The translations under genes were made by a program, and so were the position numbers. Below, in pieces: positions 1 to 6,944 of a DNA stretch of 8,563 nt. Source of the DNA: an uncultured Bacteroides sp. (GTDB lineage Bacteria > Bacteroidota > Bacteroidia > Bacteroidales > Bacteroidaceae); contig URWP01000110.1 in the NCBI GenBank assembly GCA_900551645.1, forward strand, positions 1 through 8,563, given 5' to 3'. Under the pieces are notes generated by a model. The model searched no databases, had not been told where the DNA came from, and was given only the letters and a program-made list of their open reading frames with translations. Within the stretch, counting starts at the first letter, position 1, and the number at the start of each line of letters is the position of its first letter.

Positions 1-111
1 CGTCTGGCAGTCAACTGCCAGATTCCGGTAGAACACTTCGGACGTTTGGGAGGAATCGTACCCGATCCGGATGAAGTGATTGAAGCTATCAAAGAAAAAC
101 TGATCAAATAA
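1..111 (+). CDS. vorB: 2-oxoacid:ferredoxin oxidoreductase alpha subunit, C-terminal end (partial, VorB/KorA type)
   Basis: The last 36 codons of a gene that begins before the window, ending in TAA. The visible tail contains NCQIPVEHFGRLGGIVPDPD followed by a short acidic/basic helix, which resembles the C-terminus of alpha subunits annotated as 3-methyl-2-oxobutanoate dehydrogenase VorB in Bacteroidetes (korA in the 2-oxoglutarate naming scheme). In this enzyme class the alpha subunit pairs with the TPP-binding beta subunit to form the active site in the cytoplasm. The assignment rests on this short tail plus the beta and gamma subunit genes directly downstream. The substrate (branched-chain 2-oxoacid or 2-oxoglutarate) cannot be read from the fragment, so the symbol is a family label rather than a substrate claim. 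Confidence 0.82.
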   Translation, partial: RLAVNCQIPVEHFGRLGGIVPDPDEVIEAIKEKLIK

Positions 112-121
112 TACCGGAACC

Positions 122-298
122 ATGGACCAGATAGACCGCATAAGAACCGTCCTGAACGTGCTGTTCATGATTGGGGCCTTCATTTCCGTGATTCTTTATT
201 TTACGGTAGGCGATGACAAAACTCTCTTTTTCTATGTATGTGGTGCCTCACTTTTTCTGAAAATGATGGAATTTGTCTTCCGCTTCTTTATACGTTAA
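122..298 (+). CDS. Small two-helix membrane protein inside the oxidoreductase operon
   Basis: An ATG-to-TAA reading frame of 58 codons fills the gap between the alpha and beta subunit genes, 10 bases after the alpha stop and 18 bases before the beta start. The protein starts MDQIDRIRTV, then has a hydrophobic stretch at about residues 11-29, a short polar turn GDDK near 30-33, and a second hydrophobic stretch at about 35-57 ending in arginine. Two membrane-spanning helices are therefore likely, with both ends probably on the same side. There is no signal-peptide cleavage site and no metal- or cofactor-binding motif. I do not recognise the family. The spacing indicates co-transcription with the oxidoreductase, so a role in anchoring or assembling that soluble complex is possible but only inferred. 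No Shine-Dalgarno sequence precedes the ATG. Confidence 0.72.
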   Translation: MDQIDRIRTVLNVLFMIGAFISVILYFTVGDDKTLFFYVCGASLFLKMMEFVFRFFIR

Positions 299-301
299 AA
301 C

Positions 302-307
302 AGGAGG
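302..307 (+). promoter_or_regulatory. Strong Shine-Dalgarno sequence for the beta subunit gene
   Basis: AGGAGG lies nine bases before the ATG at 317, close to the ideal anti-SD match and spacing. It supports 317 as the start over the in-frame ATG at 335. It stands out because the other starts in this window (122, 1112, 1826, 3924, 4766, 5766) have no such sequence, as is usual in Bacteroidetes. Confidence 0.7.
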
Positions 308-316
308 AAATAATTT

Positions 317-1090
317 ATGACGAAAGAAGATATCATGAAGCCCGAGAATCTGGTATACCAGAAACCTCGCCTTATGAACGATAATTCAATGCACTATTGT
401 CCGGGATGCAGTCACGGCGTGGTGCACAAACTGATAGCCGAAGTCATCGATGAAATGGGTCTGACTGAAAAAGCTATCGGTATCAGTCCGGTAGGCTGTG
501 CCGTATTCATGTACAACTACTTGGATATCGACTGTCAGGAAGCAGCACATGGACGTGCTCCTGCCCTGGCCTCAGCCATCAAACGCTTGTGGCCGGACCG
601 GCTGGTATTCACTTACCAAGGTGATGGAGACTTGGCTTGTATCGGTACAGCAGAATCTATTCATGCCTTGAACCGCGGAGAAAACATCACCATCATCTTC
701 ATCAATAATGCCATTTACGGTATGACTGGTGGCCAGATGGCTCCTACTACCTTATTAGGTATGAAAACTGCTACCTGCCCTTACGGACGTATTCCGGAAA
801 TCCACGGCTATCCGCTGAAAATGACCGAAATCGCAGCCACCTTGCAAGGTACCTGCTACGTTACCCGTCAGTCTGTACAAAACGTCGCATCTATCCGTAA
901 GGCCAAAAAAGCTATCCGTAAAGCCTTTGAATGCTCTATGCAGAAAAAAGGGGCAAGTCTGGTAGAAATCGTTTCTACCTGCAGTTCCGGCTGGAAAATG
1001 ACACCGGAAAAGGCAAACAAATGGATGGAAGAGAACATGTTTCCTTTCTATCCGTTGGGCGATTTGAAAGACACTACAGACATCAAATAA
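317..1090 (+). CDS. korB: 2-oxoacid:ferredoxin oxidoreductase beta subunit (TPP- and Fe-S-binding)
   Basis: A 257-residue cytoplasmic subunit that binds thiamine pyrophosphate and catalyses reversible oxidative decarboxylation of a 2-oxoacid to acyl-CoA with ferredoxin reduction. The TPP signature is clear: GDGD at 102-105 followed by NN at 130-131 and IYGMTGGQMAPTT at 133-145. CPGC at 28-31, Cys61 (SPVGCAVF) and Cys222 (STCSSGW) match the pattern of the four cysteines that hold a [4Fe-4S] cluster in OFOR beta subunits. The length is close to the family norm. The start at 317 is chosen because of the AGGAGG upstream. The gene sits 18 bases after the small membrane protein gene and 21 bases before the gamma subunit gene. 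In anaerobic Bacteroides such enzymes are known to run reductively for amino acid synthesis. Whether this one is VOR or KOR is undecided; korB is used as the generic name. Confidence 0.93.
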   Translation: MTKEDIMKPENLVYQKPRLMNDNSMHYCPGCSHGVVHKLIAEVIDEMGLTEKAIGISPVGCAVFMYNYLDIDCQEAAHGRAPALASAIKRLWPDRLVFTYQGDGDLACIGTAESIHALNRGENITIIFINNAIYGMTGGQMAPTTLLGMKTATCPYGRIPEIHGYPLKMTEIAATLQGTCYVTRQSVQNVASIRKAKKAIRKAFECSMQKKGASLVEIVSTCSSGWKMTPEKANKWMEENMFPFYPLGDLKDTTDIK

Positions 1091-1111
1091 GCAATCTAAC
1101 TCCTATAGCGT

Positions 1112-1654
1112 ATGAAAGAAGAAATTATTATAGCCGGCTTCGGCGGACAAGGAGTTCTGTCTATGGGTAAGATTCTGGCGTACTCCGGACTGATGGAAGA
1201 AAAAGAAGTGACTTGGATGCCAGCTTATGGACCGGAACAGCGTGGTGGAACCGCCAACGTAACTGTCATCGTAAGTGATGAACGTATCTCTTCTCCGATT
1301 CTGAGCAAATACGATACAGCCATCATTTTGAACCAACCTTCATTGGCTAAATTCGAAAATAAGATAAAACCAGGTGGGGTTCTGATATACGACGGATACG
1401 GTATCATCAATCCACCTACCCGAAAAGATATCAAAATATACCGCATCGATGCGATGGATGAAGCAAACGAACGGAAAATGGCCAAGACTTTCAACATGAT
1501 TGTATTAGGTGGTCTTTTAAAAATCCGTCCCATTGTTTCTATAGAAAGCGTTGTCAAGGCACTGCGCAAGACATTACCGGAACGTCACCATCACCTGATT
1601 CCGATGAACGAAGAAGCCATCAAAATCGGTATGGAAATCATTAAGGAAGTCTGA
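1112..1654 (+). CDS. korC: 2-oxoacid:ferredoxin oxidoreductase gamma subunit
   Basis: A 180-residue protein of the pyruvate ferredoxin/flavodoxin oxidoreductase gamma family (POR domain, Pfam PF01558) spanning nearly its whole length. Diagnostic segments are GFGGQGV at 9-15, PAYGPEQRGGTAN at 37-49 and the late NMIVLGGLL at 128-136. In the complex this subunit contributes to binding of the CoA or acyl-CoA substrate. It is the last gene of the operon: the stop TGA is followed within about 30 bases by a strong terminator. The start ATG at 1112 places the Rossmann-like glycine motif at the usual distance from the N-terminus, and no Shine-Dalgarno is visible. No ferredoxin-type delta subunit follows, so if the enzyme has one it is encoded upstream of the window or elsewhere. 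Confidence 0.92.
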   Translation: MKEEIIIAGFGGQGVLSMGKILAYSGLMEEKEVTWMPAYGPEQRGGTANVTVIVSDERISSPILSKYDTAIILNQPSLAKFENKIKPGGVLIYDGYGIINPPTRKDIKIYRIDAMDEANERKMAKTFNMIVLGGLLKIRPIVSIESVVKALRKTLPERHHHLIPMNEEAIKIGMEIIKEV

Positions 1655-1680
1655 CGCAAACATCATCAAACAGACTTTTC

Positions 1681-1717
1681 ATCCCGTCAGGAAACTTTCC
1701 TGGCGGGATTTATTTTA
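1681..1717 (+). terminator. Rho-independent terminator of the oxidoreductase operon
   Basis: ATCCCGTCAGGAAA at 1681-1694 pairs with TTTCCTGGCGGGAT at 1696-1709, with one G-T wobble; the innermost bases must open to form the loop. The stem is GC-rich and is followed directly by TTATTTTA (1710-1717). It begins 27 bases after the gamma subunit stop and separates that operon from the porin gene. A weaker inverted repeat, AAGTCTG (1647-1653) with CAGACTT (1671-1677), lies just before it and overlaps the gamma stop codon. Confidence 0.9.
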
Positions 1718-1812
1718 CATTCATTCTTCTATGTGAAGGTGTTACCTGCCGTTTGGAACCATTAATCTGCAACATTCTTTTCTCAATCTGTACTTCGTCT
1801 CGTTTATTGTTG

Positions 1813-1820
1813 TATCTTTG
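1813..1820 (+). promoter_or_regulatory. Candidate Bacteroides-type -7 promoter element (TAnnTTTG)
   Basis: TATCTTTG matches the Bacteroides primary-sigma -7 consensus TAnnTTTG exactly and ends five bases before the porin ATG at 1826. The matching -33 element (TTTG) is poor: only TCTG at 1787-1790 is near the right place, with spacing a little long. If used, transcription would start within a few bases of the ATG. An alternative is TTTG at 1752-1755 with a weak -7 match at 1775-1782, which would give a leader of a few tens of bases. A promoter somewhere in 1718-1825 is expected because a terminator precedes it. Confidence 0.5.
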
Positions 1821-1825
1821 CTTCC

Positions 1826-3919
1826 ATGATACGAAAGATTTTTATACTGACTCTACTGATAGTTCTGTGCAACCATACTTTCGGACAGAACACGATTAGC
1901 CAATTCGGAACTTCAGCTTCCGGAACAGACTCAAACCGTTACGACCGAAACGGGAATCCGATTGACACAACAGCCGTCAACGATGCCAGTACCATCCCTA
2001 TCGGACTGAACTCGTGGAGGGTGGATGAACGGTTTGGAAACATCATAGAGACTCCGGTAGACACCATACAACATGCTTTCCAGAATACTAATGATACCGG
2101 AGGGCCGACTGGGCATTACACCTATCTTGGAAACTTGGGTGCCCCACGAATTTCGCATGTATTCTTCGAACGTAAAAGCGCTTCACAGGAATTCTTTACA
2201 GATCCGTATGACTTCACCGTAAAAGGCGCCAGCGATGTGGTATACACCAACACCAAATCTCCTTTTACCAACCTGACATACTATAAACAAGGTGACGGAA
2301 GATACGGAGAAGAGCGTTTTAAAGCATATTTCGCAGTAAATGTAAACAAACGGTTAGGATTCGGATTCGATATCGACTATACTTATGGCCGTGGCAAATA
2401 CGCCAACCAGTCAACTGCATTGTTCAACGGAAATCTGTTTGCCTATTACCAGGGAGATAAGTACGACATGCACTTCAACTTTATCAACGATAACTTGAAA
2501 GTGGCCGAAAACGGAGGTTTGACAGACGACCGTTATGTGACACATCCGTTGGACATGAATGAAGGTAAAAAATCATATAACACCTATGACATGCCGACCA
2601 ACCTGGGCGATATCTGGAACCACAATACCGGATACCATGCCTTTCTGACCCAACGTTATAACCTGGGGTTCTATGAAGATTTTCAGGAGGAAGGAGATAC
2701 CATCGAAAAGAAAAGATTCGTTCCTGTAACCAGCTTTATTCATACCATCAAAATTGACCATAACCGAAGAAAATACATTTCCTATGATGACGCACAGAAT
2801 CAGGAGTACTTCGCCAATAATTATTTAGGAAACGATTCGACCGATGTCACCAAGTACCTGTCCATCAAAAATACAGTAGGTATCTCGCTGCGCGAAGGAT
2901 TCAACAAGTGGGCTAAGGCCGGACTTACCGCTTTCGCCAGCTTCGAACACCGCCAGTTCACACTGACAGACACCGTGCCTGGCCAACCGGATGCCCGGAT
3001 GCCGATTAACTATAAAGAAAATGTTCTATCCGTAGGAGGACAGCTAATCAAAGAACAAGGCCGTACCTTGCACTACAACGTATTGGGAGAAATAGCTTTG
3101 ACAGGCGAAGACATCGGCCAATTCACGATAGAAGGAAAAGGTGACCTCAACTTCCGACTGTTTAATGATACCGTCCGGCTGGATGTAAACGCATATATCA
3201 AGAATGAACAACCGATATTCTATTTCCGCCACTTCCATTCGAAACACTATTGGTGGGACAACAACGATTTATCGAAAATTATGCGTACCCGTATACAGGG
3301 AAAACTGACCATCGACCGCTGGAAAACCCAGCTATCTGCCGGTGTAGAGAATATCAAGAACTATACGTATCTTGACAACGCGTCTGTATTGGCCACAGAA
3401 GCGACGGAGACAACACCTGCTACTTACAAGAACGATGTAATCGTCAGACAACAGTCGGATAACATTCAGGTGTTCAGTGCTACACTGAAACAGGATTTCA
3501 AACTGGGTATCCTGCATTTGGACAATGAAGTAACCTACCAGAAATCAAGTGATGAAAACGTACTTCCCTTACCGGAACTGGTACTTTATCACAATCTTTA
3601 TCTGGAATTTGCTCTCGCTAAAAAGGTATTGAATATTGAAATGGGAGCCGATGTACGTTACTTCACCCAATATTATGCTCCAGACTATGCTCCGGCCATC
3701 GGACAATTCTATTTACAGAATCCGGAAACACGCTACAAATTGGGAGGTTATCCTCTTGTAAACGGTTACATCAACCTACATTTGAAACGTACCCGTATCT
3801 TTGTCCAGATGTATAATCTGATTCAAGGAACCGGAGAAAAGAGTTACTTCCTGGCTCCACACTATCCGCTAAACCCACGGATTCTGAAATTTGGAATCTC
3901 CTGGAATTTCTTTGATTAA
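1826..3919 (+). CDS. Putative outer-membrane porin (Porin_10-like family, Bacteroidetes)
   Basis: A 697-residue secreted beta-barrel protein. Residues 1-20 form a clear signal peptide (basic MIRK, hydrophobic core, cleavage near HTFG-Q), which fixes the start: there is no upstream ATG before an in-frame stop at 1763. The mature N-terminus is polar; the segment YLGNLGAPRISHVFFER at 100-116 resembles a conserved early motif of the Bacteroidetes 'putative porin' family (Pfam PF14121, from memory). The rest alternates aromatic and polar residues as expected for antiparallel beta-strands, and the C-terminus PLNPRILKFGISWNFFD fits a last barrel strand. Length agrees with the family. It leads a probable four-gene operon, with the next start only four bases after its stop. 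The transported compound is unknown, and no plug domain or carboxypeptidase-like domain of TonB-dependent receptors is seen. Confidence 0.85.
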   Translation: MIRKIFILTLLIVLCNHTFGQNTISQFGTSASGTDSNRYDRNGNPIDTTAVNDASTIPIGLNSWRVDERFGNIIETPVDTIQHAFQNTNDTGGPTGHYTYLGNLGAPRISHVFFERKSASQEFFTDPYDFTVKGASDVVYTNTKSPFTNLTYYKQGDGRYGEERFKAYFAVNVNKRLGFGFDIDYTYGRGKYANQSTALFNGNLFAYYQGDKYDMHFNFINDNLKVAENGGLTDDRYVTHPLDMNEGKKSYNTYDMPTNLGDIWNHNTGYHAFLTQRYNLGFYEDFQEEGDTIEKKRFVPVTSFIHTIKIDHNRRKYISYDDAQNQEYFANNYLGNDSTDVTKYLSIKNTVGISLREGFNKWAKAGLTAFASFEHRQFTLTDTVPGQPDARMPINYKENVLSVGGQLIKEQGRTLHYNVLGEIALTGEDIGQFTIEGKGDLNFRLFNDTVRLDVNAYIKNEQPIFYFRHFHSKHYWWDNNDLSKIMRTRIQGKLTIDRWKTQLSAGVENIKNYTYLDNASVLATEATETTPATYKNDVIVRQQSDNIQVFSATLKQDFKLGILHLDNEVTYQKSSDENVLPLPELVLYHNLYLEFALAKKVLNIEMGADVRYFTQYYAPDYAPAIGQFYLQNPETRYKLGGYPLVNGYINLHLKRTRIFVQMYNLIQGTGEKSYFLAPHYPLNPRILKFGISWNFFD

Positions 3920-3923
3920 AGTC

Positions 3924-4751
3924 ATGAAACGAAGAAAATTTCATTATTTGTTGGGAAGCATTGCCATTGTAGCAGTTCTGATTGGGGTTAATACCCATCA
4001 AGAATCTCCTGCCGCTTCTCCTTCCTTTACCCCCCGGGATTATACAGAAATCCGGGAATCAGGATACCTGCGTGCTGTAACCGAATATAACCGGCTCAGT
4101 TTTCATGCAGGGAAAGATACACTGGTAGGATTCGATTTGGAAATCCTCCAGAAATTCGCTCATGAAAAGGGATTGAAACTGGAGGTTACTCCCGAAATGA
4201 GTTATCAGCAAAGAATAAAAGGACTACAGGAAGGTCGCTATGATCTGATAGCTACAGGTACCGTTGTCACAAGCAGTCAGAAGGATTCATTGCTTTTCAC
4301 TCATCCGCTGTTACTTAGCAAACAGGTATTGGTACAACGGAAAAAGGAAGAAGGCAAAGACAGTCTGTATATAGACAATCAGCTGGAACTGGCTCATAAG
4401 ACCCTCCATATAGTCAGCCATTCACCGGCACTTATCCGCATCCACAACCTTATTAACGAAATAGCAGATACCATTTACGTTTGCGAAATCGACAAATACG
4501 GTCCAGAACAATTGTTAGCCATGGTATCTGAAGGTGAGATTGATTATGCAGTATGCGATGAGAGTCTGGCTCAAGCTTCGATAAAGGATTATCCCAACCT
4601 CGATATCAGCAAAAGCATCAGCTTTACGCAATTTTACGCATGGGGAATCGGCAAGCACTCCCCGATTTTATACGATACCTTGAATGTATGGTTGGAACAA
4701 TACTTGAAAACCCCAAGCTATCAGAAAATCTATAAGAAATATTTCAACTAA
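3924..4751 (+). CDS. Stand-alone solute-binding domain protein (SBP_bac_3 / MltF N-terminal type)
   Basis: A 275-residue protein with an N-terminal basic and hydrophobic segment (MKRRKFHYLL, hydrophobic to about residue 21) that serves as signal peptide or uncleaved membrane anchor; no lipobox cysteine is present. The start at 3924 is preferred over the in-frame ATG at 3891, which overlaps the porin gene and would put 11 extra residues before the export signal. From about residue 42 the fold follows periplasmic solute-binding family 3: LVGFDLEILQKFA at 67-79, GRYDLIATGTVVTSSQ at 104-119 and LSKQVLVQRKK at 131-141. These last words also resemble the regulatory domain of lytic transglycosylase MltF, but the protein ends without any transglycosylase domain. 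At the place where amino-acid-binding relatives have ITPER, this protein has TSSQ, so the ligand arginine seems absent. No ABC permease or ATPase gene is adjacent. Ligand unknown. Confidence 0.82.
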   Translation: MKRRKFHYLLGSIAIVAVLIGVNTHQESPAASPSFTPRDYTEIRESGYLRAVTEYNRLSFHAGKDTLVGFDLEILQKFAHEKGLKLEVTPEMSYQQRIKGLQEGRYDLIATGTVVTSSQKDSLLFTHPLLLSKQVLVQRKKEEGKDSLYIDNQLELAHKTLHIVSHSPALIRIHNLINEIADTIYVCEIDKYGPEQLLAMVSEGEIDYAVCDESLAQASIKDYPNLDISKSISFTQFYAWGIGKHSPILYDTLNVWLEQYLKTPSYQKIYKKYFN

Positions 4752-4765
4752 ATAATCCCTGAACG

Positions 4766-5755
4766 ATGATGAAACTGAAAGAAGTACGGTGGGGATTCAT
4801 CGGTTGCGGTGAAGTCACCGAGAAAAAAAGCGGTCCAGCTTTCAATATGATTAAAGGTTCCAAGGTAGTAGCCGTCATGAGCCGTGACGAAGAAAAAGTC
4901 AAATCGTATGCTATCCGTCATAACATACCGAACTGGTATACTGATGCCCAAGAGCTTATCGGCGATGAAAACGTAAATGCCATTTACATCGCTACCCCTC
5001 CCTCTTCACACGCAACTTTTGCCATTATGGCCATGAAAGCCGGGAAACCGGTTTATATCGAAAAACCGATGGCCGCCAGTTACGAGGACTGTGCCCGCAT
5101 TAACCGTATTTCGCAGGAAACGGGAGTACCTTGCTTTGTAGCCTACTACCGCCGCTATTTGCCATACTTCCAAAAAGTACGCCAACTGGTTGAAGAAGGA
5201 GAAATAGGAAATGTCATCAACGTACAGATACGTTTTGCACAACCTCCACGCAACCTGGATTATAACAGTAAAAACCTGCCTTGGCGCGTGCAACCGGATA
5301 TTGCTGGAGGTGGCTACTTCTATGATCTGGCTCCCCATCAACTGGATTTGTTACAAGATATGTTCGGATGTATTCTTGAAGCAGAAGGATATAAAAGTAA
5401 CCGAGGTGGGCTTTACGAAGCCGAAGACACTATCAGTGCCTGTTTCAAATTCGAGTCAGGACTCCCTGGTTCAGGCTCGTGGTGTTTCGTAGCCCACGAA
5501 TCGGCTAAAGAAGACCGCATAGAAATTATCGGAGACAAAGGAATGATCTGTTTTTCCGTATTTACCTATGAACCTATCGGCCTGCATACCGAACGGGGAA
5601 GAGAAGAAATCCTGCCACCCAATCCACCACATGTACAGCTTCCACTCATCCAGACCGTAGTAGAACATCTGCAAGGAAAAGCCATCTGTACATGCGACGG
5701 TATCAGTGCAACTCCCACCAATTGGGTTATGGACCGTATTTTAAACAAACTTTAA
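4766..5755 (+). CDS. Gfo/Idh/MocA family NAD(P)-dependent oxidoreductase
   Basis: A 329-residue cytoplasmic enzyme with no signal peptide. The N-terminal Rossmann fold starts at GFIGCGEVTEKK (10-21), with MSRDEEK (38-44) after the second strand. EKP at 99-101 is the conserved motif whose lysine is catalytic in this family. The C-terminal half has the substrate domain, with YYRRYLP at 127-133 and GGGYFYDLAPHQLD at 181-194, where His191 matches the usual catalytic histidine. Family members oxidise or reduce sugars, inositols, bile-pigment-like and other hydroxyl compounds; the substrate cannot be read from sequence. Length is normal. ATGATG gives two possible starts (4766 or 4769) with no Shine-Dalgarno to choose between them. 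It lies 14 bases after the binding-protein gene and 10 bases before the DUF4421 gene, an odd position for a soluble enzyme among three envelope genes. Confidence 0.9.
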   Translation: MMKLKEVRWGFIGCGEVTEKKSGPAFNMIKGSKVVAVMSRDEEKVKSYAIRHNIPNWYTDAQELIGDENVNAIYIATPPSSHATFAIMAMKAGKPVYIEKPMAASYEDCARINRISQETGVPCFVAYYRRYLPYFQKVRQLVEEGEIGNVINVQIRFAQPPRNLDYNSKNLPWRVQPDIAGGGYFYDLAPHQLDLLQDMFGCILEAEGYKSNRGGLYEAEDTISACFKFESGLPGSGSWCFVAHESAKEDRIEIIGDKGMICFSVFTYEPIGLHTERGREEILPPNPPHVQLPLIQTVVEHLQGKAICTCDGISATPTNWVMDRILNKL

Positions 5756-5765
5756 GCCATCTCTT

Positions 5766-6944
5766 ATGGCATACCGACGAAACATTCTATATGGACTATT
5801 CGTTACTATCTCAGGGTTACCGCTTACCTCCATACATGCACAAACGGAAACACAGGATAGCCTCTCTGTTGCGCCGGTACCTGTCACAGAAGAACGGACT
5901 CCGCTGCATTTATTGGCCAGCGGTGCCCGGAGTGCTTATCAGATATCCAAGCGAGAACTGACTAAGGTAGGAAGAAAGCTGAATGACATAGATACCACAT
6001 ACATTTCTCCTAATCAATACAACTTAGCGTTCATGCTTGAACAGAGCACATGGTTCGAGCATTACCGGTTAGGAAGCAATGGGAACGATGGAAGTCAAAG
6101 TCTGAATTTCGCCCCTACCGCCAATACAAAAATCGGAATTTATTTCGGATGGCGCTGGATATTTCTGGGACTCTCATTCGACATCAAAAAACTGTTGGGA
6201 AAAGCCAAAGACCAGGCTCCACGAAAAGAAATCGTATTCAACCTTTACAGTTCACGCTTTGGAGTAGACTTATACTACCGTAAAACCGGCAGTAACTTCA
6301 AGCTAAGTTCATACACCAACATCATTACCCAAAACAACTATGAAGGAATTAAATTCAATGGACTACAGAGTAACATTAAAGGTCTGAACGCCTATTGGAT
6401 ATTCAACTACAAACGATTTTCCTATCCGGCAGCCTATAGTCAGTCCACCAACCAGCGCAAAAGCTGTGGCTCTGTATTGGCTGGCTTCTCATATTCCCAG
6501 CATAACATCAGTTTCGACCATACTTTACTTCCCCCCGAAATCCAGGAACAACTACGTCCTTCGCTCACCTTTGAAAAAGTAACATACAACGATTATAACC
6601 TAAGTGTAGGATACGGGTATAACTGGGTCTTTGCCAGAAATTGTTTGCTCAATCTATCTCTTCTTCCAGCCATCGCATACAAAAAAGCACGTATAGACGA
6701 CACATTGGCCAATAGTCAGAACAATTGGCTAGGATGGGTAAAAGACATCAACTTCGATCTGATAACCCGTGCCGGAATTACCTGGAACAATGGGAAATAT
6801 TACGTAGGAGCATCGCTTGTACTTCACACCTACGATTACAGGAAAGACAATTTCTCGATGACCAATTCATTCGGCAGCCTCCGCATATATGCAGGATTTA
6901 ACTTCTGGAAAAAGAAAGAATACCGCCATCAACAGAGCAAATAA
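5766..6944 (+). CDS. DUF4421 family secreted protein, probable outer-membrane barrel
   Basis: A 392-residue protein with a signal peptide of about 25 residues (MAYRRNILYG, hydrophobic stretch, cleavage near SIHA-QT). After a low-complexity linker, residues about 75-385 resemble the DUF4421 family (Pfam PF14391, from memory), with FAPTANTKIGIYFGWRWIF at 115-133 and LGLSFDIKK at 134-142 as the most typical segments. Alternating aromatic/polar strands such as FKLSSYTNI and RIYAGFNF, and a strand-like region close to the C-terminus, suggest a beta-barrel in the outer membrane. The end is unusual for a barrel because a charged tail (KKKEYRHQQSK) follows the last strand. It is the last gene of the operon, ten bases after the oxidoreductase stop. 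The family has no known function that I can name. Confidence 0.8.
   Translation: MAYRRNILYGLFVTISGLPLTSIHAQTETQDSLSVAPVPVTEERTPLHLLASGARSAYQISKRELTKVGRKLNDIDTTYISPNQYNLAFMLEQSTWFEHYRLGSNGNDGSQSLNFAPTANTKIGIYFGWRWIFLGLSFDIKKLLGKAKDQAPRKEIVFNLYSSRFGVDLYYRKTGSNFKLSSYTNIITQNNYEGIKFNGLQSNIKGLNAYWIFNYKRFSYPAAYSQSTNQRKSCGSVLAGFSYSQHNISFDHTLLPPEIQEQLRPSLTFEKVTYNDYNLSVGYGYNWVFARNCLLNLSLLPAIAYKKARIDDTLANSQNNWLGWVKDINFDLITRAGITWNNGKYYVGASLVLHTYDYRKDNFSMTNSFGSLRIYAGFNFWKKKEYRHQQSK

Larger units (their letters stand above)
1655..1825. other. Intergenic region between the oxidoreductase and porin operons
   Basis: This 171-base gap holds the gamma-subunit terminator (1681-1717) and the candidate porin promoter (TATCTTTG at 1813). 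I see no RNA gene, riboswitch or small reading frame of note in it. It is the longest gap in the window. Confidence 0.8.

Noticed and set aside
1225..1569. 114-residue open frame on the - strand
   Set aside because: It lies wholly inside the gamma subunit gene on the opposite strand, has no family features, and the + strand frame carries clear POR-gamma motifs.
3891..3923. Earlier ATG for the solute-binding protein, overlapping the porin gene
   Set aside because: It would add 11 residues before the basic MKRRK that begins the export signal; the ATG at 3924, four bases after the porin stop, fits better.
4033..4056. Imperfect inverted repeat CCCGGGATT...AATCCGGG in the binding-protein gene
   Set aside because: Needs a bulged G, lies in coding sequence without a T tract or adjacent start, and is within chance expectation.
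5211..5492. 93-residue + strand frame within the Gfo/Idh/MocA gene
   Set aside because: Out-of-frame shadow; the oxidoreductase frame here carries the conserved GGG..DLAPHQLD segment.
5692..5961. 89-residue + strand frame spanning the oxidoreductase/DUF4421 junction
   Set aside because: It overlaps both flanking genes in another frame and shows no recognisable domain; the two flanking frames explain the whole stretch.
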